From positions 1 to 9,934 of the forward strand of contig JAFVXN010000175.1 of NCBI GenBank assembly GCA_017501125.1: a DNA stretch of 9,934 nucleotides, given 5' to 3'. A program made the position numbers and the translations under genes. Below, in pieces: positions 1 to 6,474 of the stretch (positions are counted from its first letter, which is position 1; each line of letters opens with the position of its first letter). Source of the DNA: Clostridia bacterium (lineage in GTDB: Bacteria; Bacillota; Clostridia; Christensenellales; Borkfalkiaceae). The notes below the pieces were generated by a model. It did no database searches. It worked only from the letters and a program-made list of their open reading frames with translations, and was not told the origin of the DNA.

Positions 1-251
1 AAACCAGAGGTTTGGTTGCGGCGATCGAAGCAGCGGATGCTATGGTAAAGGCAGCAAACGTTGTACTTGTTGGCAGCGAAAAGATCGGTAGCGGTTTGGT
101 AAGCGTTATGGTCCGTGGCGACGTTGGCGCAGTTAAGGCAGCAGTTGAAGCAGGTTCTGCAGCGGCTACGGCTCTTGGCGAAGTTATCGCAACGCACGTA
201 ATCCCTCGTCCCCACGCAGACGTGGAAAAACTTCTTCCCGCTATCAAATAA
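1..251 (+). CDS. BMC-H hexameric shell protein, copy 1 (5' end outside window)
   Basis: The gene is open at the window edge, and its true start lies upstream. Reading from base 3 gives TRGLVAAIEAADAMVKAANVV, the canonical start region of PduA/EutM/CcmK-type shell proteins, so the in-frame TTG at 12 is an internal Leu codon and not a start. The visible part carries the edge lysine in AMVKAAN, the pore loop EKIGSG, the VRGDVGAVKAAVEAG helix region and the conserved IPRPH near the C-terminus. Proteins of this family form flat hexamers that tile the microcompartment facets, with a central pore for small polar metabolites. It differs from the third shell gene (614-886) by one residue over the shared part (Val against Ile in VVLVG/VVLIG). 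The next shell gene starts 18 bases after its stop. The BMC-H identity is certain; the exact orthologue name (PduA or PduJ-like) is not. Confidence 0.95.
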   Translation, partial: TRGLVAAIEAADAMVKAANVVLVGSEKIGSGLVSVMVRGDVGAVKAAVEAGSAAATALGEVIATHVIPRPHADVEKLLPAIK

Positions 252-269
252 GCAAAAGAAGGTTTGCGT

Positions 270-542
270 ATGAAGGCAATTGCATTACTGGAGGTTCAGG
301 CGATGGTGGCGGCGATCACTGGGCTTGACGCGATGGTAAAAGCAGCTGACGTAAAACTTATCCACGTAGAGAAACGTCTCGGCGGCAGACTGGTGACGGT
401 CGTCGTCGAAGGCGAGGTCTCTGCCGTGCAAGCGGCGGCACAAGCAGGCGCGGCGGCAGCTGCGGAAGTAGGCAACGTAAAGTTGTGCGAGGTGATTGCT
501 CGCCCGCACCCCGACGTTATGAGATTCTTGACGACGGGCTAA
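270..542 (+). CDS. BMC-H shell protein with divergent pore loop
   Basis: This 90-residue single BMC-domain protein begins MKAIALLEVQAMVAAITGLD. The ATG at 270 is chosen because AGAAGG sits 7 bases upstream and the resulting length matches the family; a TTG two codons earlier would overlap this spacing. It keeps the hexamer-edge lysine (AMVKAAD, K24) and the RPHPDV motif near residue 78, so it should assemble in the shell with its neighbours. It is clearly unlike them at the pore. Where they have EKIGSGLV, it has EKRLGGRLV, one residue longer and with two extra arginines. VRGDV has become VEGEV. The middle is very rich in Ala. Within the family, pore-loop changes alter which metabolites pass, so this is probably a minor shell component with different selectivity; that is inference. 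Confidence 0.93.
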   Translation: MKAIALLEVQAMVAAITGLDAMVKAADVKLIHVEKRLGGRLVTVVVEGEVSAVQAAAQAGAAAAAEVGNVKLCEVIARPHPDVMRFLTTG

Positions 543-549
543 AAAGGTA

Positions 550-567
550 TTAAAACGAGAGTTTTAA
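550..567 (+). other. Small hairpin with GAGA tetraloop between shell genes
   Basis: A perfect 7-bp AT-rich stem (TTAAAAC, 550-556; GTTTTAA, 561-567) encloses GAGA, a GNRA-type tetraloop closed by a C-G pair. It begins 7 bases after the stop of the middle shell gene and is followed by an A-rich leader (568-600) before the strong ribosome binding site of the third shell gene. No T-run follows, so it is not an intrinsic terminator. It may mark an mRNA processing or stability point. The stem is weak and no function is demonstrated. Confidence 0.4.
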
Positions 568-599
568 GATAACAAAAAAACAAAATTAAAAACAAAATT

Positions 600-605
600 A
601 GGAGG
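600..605 (+). promoter_or_regulatory. Strong ribosome binding site of third BMC-H gene
   Basis: AGGAGG lies 8 bases before the ATG at 614, after about 30 bases of nearly pure A/T. This is the best Shine-Dalgarno match in the window. It fits an unstructured leader for a very highly expressed major shell protein. Confidence 0.8.
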
Positions 606-613
606 ATATCAAA

Positions 614-886
614 ATGGAAGCATTGGGTATGGTAGAAACCAGAGGTTTGGTTGCGGCGATCGAAGCAGCAGATGCTATGGTAAAGGCGGCTAACGTCGTA
701 CTTATCGGCAGCGAAAAGATCGGTAGCGGTTTGGTAAGCGTTATGGTTCGTGGCGACGTCGGCGCTGTTAAGGCTGCTGTCGAGGCAGGTTCCGCTGCTG
801 CTACGGCTCTTGGCGAAGTTATCGCAACGCACGTAATCCCTCGTCCCCACGCAGACGTGGAAAAACTTCTTCCCGCTATCAAATAA
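614..886 (+). CDS. BMC-H hexameric shell protein, copy 2 (PduA/EutM-like)
   Basis: This 90-residue protein is a textbook single BMC-domain shell subunit: start MEALGMVETRGLVAAIEAAD, edge lysine at K24 (AMVKAAN), pore loop K35-IGSG, VRGDVGAVKAAVEAG (45-59) and IPRPHADV (75-82). The length matches the usual 90-95 residues. The start follows AGGAGG by 8 bases and is certain. It is likely the main facet protein, and its pore would admit the diol substrate while retarding the aldehyde. It is a near-copy of the gene at the window start. The DNA differs at 16 positions over the shared 251 bases; 14 are silent third-codon positions and the other two fall in one Val/Ile codon, while the last 87 bases are identical. 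Structured noncoding RNA follows before pduL. Confidence 0.97.
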   Translation: MEALGMVETRGLVAAIEAADAMVKAANVVLIGSEKIGSGLVSVMVRGDVGAVKAAVEAGSAAATALGEVIATHVIPRPHADVEKLLPAIK

Positions 887-910
887 TTGCGAGAAAAGTA
901 AGAGACGGCA

Positions 911-955
911 AGGACACAGTATCCGAGGCAAAACTCGGATACTGTAAAAGGTCCT
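911..955 (+). promoter_or_regulatory. Long intergenic hairpin after shell genes
   Basis: A perfect 12-bp stem (916-927 with 934-945, arms ACAGTATCCGAG and CTCGGATACTGT) closes a GCAAAA loop. An outer 5-bp stem (AGGAC 911-915 with GTCCT 951-955) extends it around a one-sided AAAAG bulge. There is no T-run after either arm, so it is a poor intrinsic terminator. Its position between a shell gene and the first enzyme gene suggests it protects the 3' end of a processed shell mRNA or sets their expression ratio; this is inference. The fold is plain in the sequence. Confidence 0.7.
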
Positions 956-990
956 GCGTTTGACATACGCAAAAAATGTCGAAAAAGTGA

Positions 991-1017
991 ATTTTTAGGG
1001 GTATTTTGCCCAAAAAT
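991..1017 (+). promoter_or_regulatory. Second intergenic hairpin upstream of pduL
   Basis: ATTTTT (991-996) can pair with AAAAAT (1012-1017), and GGG (998-1000) with CCC (1009-1011), leaving one bulged A at 997 and an 8-base loop. It lies 34 bases upstream of the pduL start. A smaller inverted repeat, GACAT/ATGTC (962-966 and 976-980), lies between it and the larger hairpin, so most of the 164-base gap can fold. No T-run follows, and no good promoter is seen. Confidence 0.4.
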
Positions 1018-1050
1018 CACGTAAATTCTTAAAAATCGAAGGTAGTTATT

Positions 1051-1719
1051 ATGGATATTTCTAGCGAACAAATTGCGGCTTTGGTAAGAAAAATTATGGC
1101 AGGTGTAGCAGGCGGCGACGTAGCGGCGGCAAGTGATTGCAACGGATGCGACGTACCCGTGGGCGTGTCGAATAGACACATTCACCTGACGAAGGAAGAT
1201 TTGGAGACCTTGTTTGGTGCTGGGTACGAACTCACGCCGATTAAGGATTTGTCTCAGCCTGGGCAATACGCCTGCAAAGAGACGCTCACGATCGTGGGCC
1301 CTTCCATGCGTCCTATCGAGAACGTACGCGTGCTCGGTCCTCTTAGAAAGAAATCGCAGGTAGAGATCTCCTTGACCGACTCCTTCGTATTAAAGGTAAA
1401 ACCTCCCGTAAGAGAATCGGGCAACTTGGCAGGTAGTGCACCTATTCGCATCGTCGGCCCCAAAGGGGTGGTCGAACTCAGCGAGGGCTGTATCATTGCC
1501 AACCGTCACATTCATATGTCCCCTGCGGAAGCGGAAGTTTTCGGCATCAAGGACGGCGAAACGGTGACGGTAGACGTAGAAGGCAAGCGCCGTACGAGAT
1601 GGTACGACGTACAGGTGCGCGTACACAAAGATTTCCGTTTGGAGATGCACGTAGACACGGACGACGCCAACTCGGCAGGCATCGGCAACGGTTTCAAAGT
1701 AAAAGTTGTGAAGGAGTAA
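1051..1719 (+). CDS. pduL: PduL-type phosphate acyltransferase
   Basis: PduL catalyses acyl-CoA + phosphate to acyl-phosphate + CoA. It thereby regenerates CoA inside the microcompartment and yields the acyl-phosphate used to make ATP; with a propanediol substrate this would be propionyl-CoA. The 222-residue protein has two PduL repeats, each with the zinc-ligand motif NRHIH (41-45, H43 and H45; 151-155, H153 and H155), plus EMHVDTDDANSAG (199-210) containing H200. Residues 1-21 (MDISSEQIAALVRKIMAGVAG) form a predicted amphipathic helix joined by a Gly/Ala-rich linker, the classic encapsulation peptide that directs cargo to the shell. GAAGG lies 8 bases before the ATG. The vertex-protein gene starts one base after its stop. 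Identification is by family motifs. The substrate chain length is inferred from the neighbouring dehydratase. Confidence 0.96.
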   Translation: MDISSEQIAALVRKIMAGVAGGDVAAASDCNGCDVPVGVSNRHIHLTKEDLETLFGAGYELTPIKDLSQPGQYACKETLTIVGPSMRPIENVRVLGPLRKKSQVEISLTDSFVLKVKPPVRESGNLAGSAPIRIVGPKGVVELSEGCIIANRHIHMSPAEAEVFGIKDGETVTVDVEGKRRTRWYDVQVRVHKDFRLEMHVDTDDANSAGIGNGFKVKVVKE

Positions 1720-1720
1720 T

Positions 1721-1969
1721 ATGTTAAGAGGAATTATTCGTGGACATATCGTATCCACCAGAAAGCAGCAATCCCTCGTCGGCAGCAAATTCATGGAAGT
1801 TGAGATCATGAAGAACGGTGTTTTGACGGGCGAATACATCATTGCAATCGATAGCGTAGGGGCAGGTATCGGCGAAACGGTACTTATCACGACGGGCAGT
1901 TCTGCAAGGCTTGCTTTGCTCAACACTTCCGCGCCCACGGACGCAGTCATCGTCGGTATCGTCGATTAA
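1721..1969 (+). CDS. EutN/CcmL-type pentameric vertex protein (BMC-P)
   Basis: This 82-residue protein matches the EutN/CcmL/PduN family from end to end: start MLRGIIRGHIVSTRKQQSLVG, then AIDSVGAGIGETVLITTGSS (42-61), AR (62-63) and the C-terminal DAVIVGIVD. Such proteins form pentamers that cap the twelve vertices and close the icosahedral shell; without them shells are open or leaky. The ATG is fixed by AAGGAG, formed by the last codons of pduL, so translation is probably coupled to it. Only one vertex gene is visible here. Family members differ mainly in name by operon (EutN, PduN, GrpN), and the sequence alone does not separate them. Confidence 0.96.
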   Translation: MLRGIIRGHIVSTRKQQSLVGSKFMEVEIMKNGVLTGEYIIAIDSVGAGIGETVLITTGSSARLALLNTSAPTDAVIVGIVD

Positions 1970-1975
1970 TCGACG
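1960..1975 (+). repeat. 16-bp perfect palindrome over the eutN-like stop codon
   Basis: CGTCGATTAATCGACG is perfectly self-complementary. It can fold as a 6-bp stem (1960-1965 with 1970-1975) whose TTAA loop contains the TAA stop codon. It sits 36 bases before the pduS-like start. There is no T-run. It may be chance or a small mRNA feature. Confidence 0.4.
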
Positions 1976-2011
1976 TTGCTGGCATAAAATACGAAAATAA
2001 GAGAGAAGACA

Positions 2012-3325
2012 ATGGACTTAAAAGAACTCATGAAGGAAGCCGGTATCGTAGGCGCAGGTGGCGCAGGGTTTCCCTCGTACGGCAAATTAGCGTCGGGGGC
2101 GGATACCCTCGTGATCAACGGCGCTGAATGTGAGCCGCTTCTCTATACCGATTATATTTTGCTCAGAGACGAGTTGTCTATGGTCCTGACGGGGATACAA
2201 GCCGTACAGGACTATTTGGGCGTGAAAAAGGCGCAACTTTGCGTCAAACACCACACCGCTGAAAAACTCGCTTGGGAAGATGGGCAGACGCTGGCGAAAG
2301 GCGTCTTGGTGACCGTCCTTCCCGACGTGTACCCGATGGGCGACGAAATTGCACTCATCTATCAGGCGACCGGCAGGGTGGTAAAACCAGGCAATTTGCC
2401 CATCAGCGCAGGCGTAATCGTCTACAACGTAGAGACGCTTTACAACGTCGCCGTCGCGCTTAAAAAAGAAGAAAAAGTGACGATGAAATGGCTCACGATC
2501 GGCGGCAACGTTGCAAGACCTATCGTGGTAAAGGTGCCCGTGGGTACCCCCGTTTCAGCGTTATTCAAAAAATACGGCGTCGTCGTCCCCGAGAATCACA
2601 CCGTCTTAGACGGTGGTCCCTCCATGGGCAAGGTGGTCAACGTCGGTAGGGACGTCGTGACCAAGACGACGAAAGGGTTCTTGATTTTGCCGAACGATAT
2701 CGAGGCAATCAGGACGAAATTTATCAACGTAGAAAAATCGGTGGCGCGTGCGGAGACGGCGTGCTGTCAATGTACCCGTTGCACGGATATGTGCCCCCGT
2801 AATTTGCTCGGCTATCCCATTGAGCCGCACAAAATGGTGCGTACCGCGATGGGCGCGGCGGAATTTATGCCGCAAATGGTACTGACGGCGACCCTTTGTT
2901 GCGGTTGTGGCGTGTGCGAGTCGCTCGCTTGCTGTCAAGGCATTTCGCCCAAGGCGGTTATCAACAACTATAAGGCGCTTTTGGGCAAGAACAAGATGCG
3001 CTACGTCGCCACGGAAGGCGTATCGCCTGCCGCAGAAAGGGATTATCGTATGATTCCTTCGACGAGATGGGCGCACGTACTTGGTGTAGCCAAATACGAC
3101 AAAGTGGCGGAATTCGTAGGCGCAGACGAAGATTTTAACAAAGTAGAGATCATGATGCGTGCGCATATCGGCGCCCCCTCCGTCCCCGTGGTAGCAGACG
3201 GCGAGGAAGTGGTGAAAGGGCAACTGATAGCCAAGGCAGCGGACGGGTTATCCCTTCCTCAATACGCCTCTATTTCTGGCAGAGCGACCGTCATCGGCAA
3301 CGAAAAAATAATCATTGAAAGGTAA
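2012..3325 (+). CDS. pduS: PduS-like/RnfC-like Fe-S flavoprotein oxidoreductase
   Basis: The 437-residue protein has the RnfC/PduS layout. The N-terminal glycine-rich nucleotide/flavin site GIVGAGGAGFPSYGKL (11-26) is followed by NGAECEPLLYTDY (36-48), a SLBB-like segment around 160-215, and two cysteine clusters for [4Fe-4S] centres (C251/C254/C257/C261-P, and C296/C299/C302 with C307/C308). The C-terminal part (about 388-430, VADGEEVVKGQLIA) is a biotinyl-lipoyl-like hairpin. In B12-dependent Pdu operons PduS reduces cobalamin. Here the dehydratase needs no B12, so its job is more likely NAD(H)-linked electron transfer to or from the microcompartment interior. Its stop overlaps the ribosome binding site of the pduT-like gene, whose product is its known partner in Pdu systems. 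The ATG follows GAGAGAAG closely. The fold is sure; the physiological electron donor or acceptor is not. Confidence 0.93.
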   Translation: MDLKELMKEAGIVGAGGAGFPSYGKLASGADTLVINGAECEPLLYTDYILLRDELSMVLTGIQAVQDYLGVKKAQLCVKHHTAEKLAWEDGQTLAKGVLVTVLPDVYPMGDEIALIYQATGRVVKPGNLPISAGVIVYNVETLYNVAVALKKEEKVTMKWLTIGGNVARPIVVKVPVGTPVSALFKKYGVVVPENHTVLDGGPSMGKVVNVGRDVVTKTTKGFLILPNDIEAIRTKFINVEKSVARAETACCQCTRCTDMCPRNLLGYPIEPHKMVRTAMGAAEFMPQMVLTATLCCGCGVCESLACCQGISPKAVINNYKALLGKNKMRYVATEGVSPAAERDYRMIPSTRWAHVLGVAKYDKVAEFVGADEDFNKVEIMMRAHIGAPSVPVVADGEEVVKGQLIAKAADGLSLPQYASISGRATVIGNEKIIIER

Positions 3326-3330
3326 AAGAT

Positions 3331-3876
3331 ATGTTCAAATCCATCGGTGTAATCGAATTAAAGAGTATCCCCAAAGGGGTAGAAGCAACGGACGCAGCGC
3401 TCAAAAGCGCAGGCGTAGACCTCGTGTCCGCACATCCTTCCTGCCCTGGCAAATACGAAATTATTTTGACCGGCTCTATCTCCAACGTGACGGCGGCAGT
3501 CAGCCACGTTTTGGCGAAATTCGATAACTACGTTATCGATTCGTCCGTGATGGGCAGGATTGACGAGCAAGTCATTGCGGCGCTTTTCGGTACGCAATCG
3601 ACGGCAAAACACGGTGCGCTCGGTATGATCGAGACCTTCTCCGCCCCCACCTGTATCAAGGCGGCAGATATCGCGGTCAAGACCTCGCGCGTAGAAATCT
3701 TCGACCTTCGCGTTTCCCGTGGTATGGGCGGTAAGGGCGTCGTGATGGTGACTGGTGAAGTCGGCGACGTACAAGCGGCAGTGGAGGCAGGATCGGCGTA
3801 TGCAAAGACGTCGGGCACCCTTTCTTCTACGTCCGTCATCGCAGCCCCCCACGCAGACTTGTGGAAACAACTTTAA
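3331..3876 (+). CDS. pduT: PduT-like trimeric shell protein (BMC-T) with Fe-S pore
   Basis: The 181-residue protein has two fused BMC domains (about 4-85 and 95-180), the length and order of PduT. The first domain carries the SCPGKY motif with cysteine at position 38. In characterised PduT proteins the equivalent cysteine from three subunits holds a [4Fe-4S] cluster in the trimer pore. The second domain has the standard ALGMIETFSAPTCIKAADIA start and EVGDVQAAVEAGSAYA helix, and ends IAAPHADLWKQL. GAAAGG, overlapping the pduS-like stop, lies 8 bases before the ATG, so the two are translationally coupled. Together they suggest an electron conduit across the shell. The Fe-S site is inferred from family knowledge plus the visible cysteine. 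Confidence 0.95.
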   Translation: MFKSIGVIELKSIPKGVEATDAALKSAGVDLVSAHPSCPGKYEIILTGSISNVTAAVSHVLAKFDNYVIDSSVMGRIDEQVIAALFGTQSTAKHGALGMIETFSAPTCIKAADIAVKTSRVEIFDLRVSRGMGGKGVVMVTGEVGDVQAAVEAGSAYAKTSGTLSSTSVIAAPHADLWKQL

Positions 3877-3939
3877 TTCAGGCTAATCTGTCACTCGTTG
3901 TGGCATCGCCTAATTTCTAATATCGGAGTTTAAGGGAAA

Positions 3940-6471
3940 ATGGAACAACTCAAATTTTGTATAGAAAAAAGCGAAAGAATTCAAAAACTCATCGACGCAT
4001 TATACGAAAAGATGCCGGAGATAGAATCGGCGCGCGGTATGCTCGTCACCGAGAGTTATAAAGCGACGGAAGCGTTGCCTATCATCTTGAGAAGGTCGGC
4101 GGCGTTTGCGCATATTCTTCGTCATATTCCTATCGTAATCCGCGACAACGAATTAATCGTAGGCAGTGCGACGATAGCCCCTCGTGGCTGTCAAGTCTTC
4201 CCCGAATATTCCTTCGAGTGGTTAGAGGCGGAATTCGACACGGTGGCAACCCGTGCGGCAGACCCCTTCTATATCGCGGACAAGACGAAAGGGGAACTCC
4301 ACGAGGCGTATAAATACTGGAAGGGAAAGACGAACAGCGACCTCGCGCAGTCCAACATGGCGCCCGAGGCGTTCGCGGCTTTCACCAAACATAACATCTT
4401 CACGCCTGGCAACTATTTCTACAATGGGATAGGGCATGTATGCGTTCAATACGATAAAGTCCTCGCAAAAGGCTACCGTGGTATCATCGCGGAGGCAGAG
4501 GCGGCTCAGGCAAAACTGGACGTTTCCGACGGCGACTACGTACAAAGGAACAACTTCTTAGAGGCGGTTATCGAGAGTTGCGAGGCGGTTATCGAATACG
4601 CCCACCGCTATGCGGAACTTGCGCTCGATATGGCAAAGAAAGAGAAGAATCCCGCAAGACAGGCGGAACTTGCCAAGATTGCCCGCAACTGTGCGCGCGT
4701 ACCCGAGTATCCCGCAAGAGATTTCCACGAGGCGTGCCAGTCCTTCTGGTTCGTGCAACTCTTGTTGCAGGTGGAGTCGAGCGGTCACTCCATCTCCCCT
4801 GGTAGATTCGACAAATATATGTATCCTTACTACAAAAAGGATAAGGACGCAGGCAAACTGACGCTTGAACAAGCGCAGGAATTGCTTGATTGCATCTGGG
4901 TAAAACTCAACGACATCAACAAGGTGCGTGACGCAGCGTCCGCGGACGGCTTTGCTGGGTACGGTATGTTCCAGAACTTGATCGTCGGCGGTCAAGACGA
5001 ACACGGGATTGACTCGACCAACGACTTGTCCTATATGTGTTTAGAGGCGGCGATGCACGTGCCCCTGCCTCAGCCTTCCATCTCTATCCGTGTCCACAAC
5101 GGCACGCCTGACGATTTGATGCTCAAGGCTGGCGCGCTCACGAGACTTGGTACGGGCTTGCCCGCATACTACAACGACGAAGTAATTATTCCCTCCATTA
5201 TGTCGAGAGGGTTGACCTTGGAAGACGCTAGAGACTACTGCATCATCGGTTGCGTAGAGCCTCAAAAACCTGGCAAGACGGACGGGTGGCACGACGCGGC
5301 GTTCTTCAATATGTGTCGTCCCTTGGAACTCGTCTTCTCGAACGGCGTAGACAAGGGCGTGCAAATCGGTCCTCAAACGGGCGACGTCACCAAGATGACC
5401 TCGTTTGACGAATTCTACAACGCTTACAAAACGCAACAAAGTTATTTTATCAAGTTGCTGGTCAACGCCAACAACGCCATCGACGCGGCACACGCTACGC
5501 GTTGTCCTTTGCCTTTCCAGTCCTGTATGGTTGACGACTGTATCGCAAGGGGTAAATCGCTGCAAGAAGGCGGCGCAATCTACAACTTCACGGGCCCTCA
5601 GGGCTTCGGTATCGCCAACAACACGGACGGTCTTTTGGCGATAAAACAACTCGTATTCGCCGAAAAGAAGGTGACCATGGCTGAGTTTAAGGCGGCTTTG
5701 GAGGCTAACTACGGATACGGGCTTACGGGCGCGGCGGCAGAGCGCGTCACGGCCGAGATTGTGACGGAACTTGCCAAGCAAGGCATCGAGACGACGGCAG
5801 ACGTTATCCGTACGGTATATACGGAAGTGACGACGGCGGCTAGCCTTGACCCTCAAAGAAAGGCAAGATTCCAAGAGATTAAACGCCTCATCGACGAAAC
5901 CTGCCCGAAATACGGCAACGATATTTACGAGGCGGATATGTTCGCACGCGACGTAGCGAATACGTATACGAAAGAGGTGGAGAAATACTCCAACTTCCGC
6001 GGAGGTAAATTCCAAGCGGGCTTGTATCCCGTTTCTGCGAACGTACCCTTAGGCGGACAAACGGGCGCGACGCCCGACGGCAGACTTGCTTTCACCCCCG
6101 TAGCAGACGGTATCGGTCCTGCGTCGGGTAGGGACGTAAAAGGTCCTACGGCGACGGCTAATTCGGTGGCAAAGCTCGAGCAAGACGTCGCTTCCAACGG
6201 CACGTTGCTCAACCAAAAATTCCACCCTTCGGCTTTGCAGGGTATGTCGGGTCTTACGAAGTTCACTTCGCTTATCCGTTCCTACTTTGACCAAAAGGGT
6301 ATGCATATGCAGTTCAACGTCGTCACACGTGAAACGCTGCTCGACGCGCAGAAGAACCCTGAAAAATACAAGACGCTCGTCGTCCGCGTAGCGGGTTATA
6401 GTGCGTTGTTCACGACGCTGTCTAAGTCTTTGCAAGACGACATTATCAATCGTACGCAACAAGGATGGTAA
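3940..6471 (+). CDS. Glycyl radical diol/glycerol dehydratase (B12-independent)
   Basis: This 843-residue enzyme belongs to the pyruvate-formate-lyase-like family. It has the active-site cysteine and glutamate in IGCVEP (C438, E440) and the C-terminal glycyl radical loop VRVAGYSA (G819). By position against the B12-independent glycerol dehydratase of Clostridium butyricum, it keeps the substrate-site residues H166 (GIGH), H283 and S284 (SGHS) and D452 (WHDAAF). The sequence around these sites (NYFYNGIGHV, GRFDKYMYPYY, DEVIIP, WHDAAFFN) fits the glycerol/1,2-propanediol dehydratase clade rather than choline lyase or pyruvate formate-lyase. The likely reaction is 1,2-propanediol to propionaldehyde, or glycerol to 3-hydroxypropionaldehyde; the microcompartment setting with PduL favours propanediol. 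It is about 55 residues longer than the C. butyricum enzyme, mostly through an Ala-rich helical insertion near 591-645. Its activase starts 3 bases after its stop. Confidence 0.93.
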   Translation: MEQLKFCIEKSERIQKLIDALYEKMPEIESARGMLVTESYKATEALPIILRRSAAFAHILRHIPIVIRDNELIVGSATIAPRGCQVFPEYSFEWLEAEFDTVATRAADPFYIADKTKGELHEAYKYWKGKTNSDLAQSNMAPEAFAAFTKHNIFTPGNYFYNGIGHVCVQYDKVLAKGYRGIIAEAEAAQAKLDVSDGDYVQRNNFLEAVIESCEAVIEYAHRYAELALDMAKKEKNPARQAELAKIARNCARVPEYPARDFHEACQSFWFVQLLLQVESSGHSISPGRFDKYMYPYYKKDKDAGKLTLEQAQELLDCIWVKLNDINKVRDAASADGFAGYGMFQNLIVGGQDEHGIDSTNDLSYMCLEAAMHVPLPQPSISIRVHNGTPDDLMLKAGALTRLGTGLPAYYNDEVIIPSIMSRGLTLEDARDYCIIGCVEPQKPGKTDGWHDAAFFNMCRPLELVFSNGVDKGVQIGPQTGDVTKMTSFDEFYNAYKTQQSYFIKLLVNANNAIDAAHATRCPLPFQSCMVDDCIARGKSLQEGGAIYNFTGPQGFGIANNTDGLLAIKQLVFAEKKVTMAEFKAALEANYGYGLTGAAAERVTAEIVTELAKQGIETTADVIRTVYTEVTTAASLDPQRKARFQEIKRLIDETCPKYGNDIYEADMFARDVANTYTKEVEKYSNFRGGKFQAGLYPVSANVPLGGQTGATPDGRLAFTPVADGIGPASGRDVKGPTATANSVAKLEQDVASNGTLLNQKFHPSALQGMSGLTKFTSLIRSYFDQKGMHMQFNVVTRETLLDAQKNPEKYKTLVVRVAGYSALFTTLSKSLQDDIINRTQQGW

Positions 6472-6474
6472 GAG

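Noticed and set aside
12..14. TTG at 12 as the start of the first shell gene
   Set aside because: It aligns with an internal Leu codon of the third shell gene (RGLVAA). The frame is open to the window edge, so the gene is simply cut.
960..965. TTGACA as a -35 element before pduL
   Set aside because: No TATAAT-like hexamer lies 16-19 bases downstream (the region reads AAAAGTGA), so an internal promoter is not supported.
598..1266. Minus-strand open frame of 222 codons
   Set aside because: It lies antisense to a clear BMC-H gene, the hairpin gap and the pduL start. It has no ribosome binding site and no family resemblance, and its length follows from the codon bias of the opposite strand.
3918..3923. 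TAATAT as a -10 element before the dehydratase gene
   Set aside because: The only -35-like hexamer (TTGTGG, 3898-3903) is 14 bases away, too close, and both matches are poor.
5041..6015. Minus-strand open frame of 324 codons inside the dehydratase
   Set aside because: The product is rich in Arg/His/Val without recognisable motifs. It lies wholly antisense to conserved catalytic sequence.
3940..6471. Choline trimethylamine-lyase (CutC) as identity of the glycyl radical enzyme
   Set aside because: The substrate-site pattern (H166, H283/S284, D452) and overall wording match glycerol/propanediol dehydratases. No long N-terminal extension typical of many CutC proteins is present.
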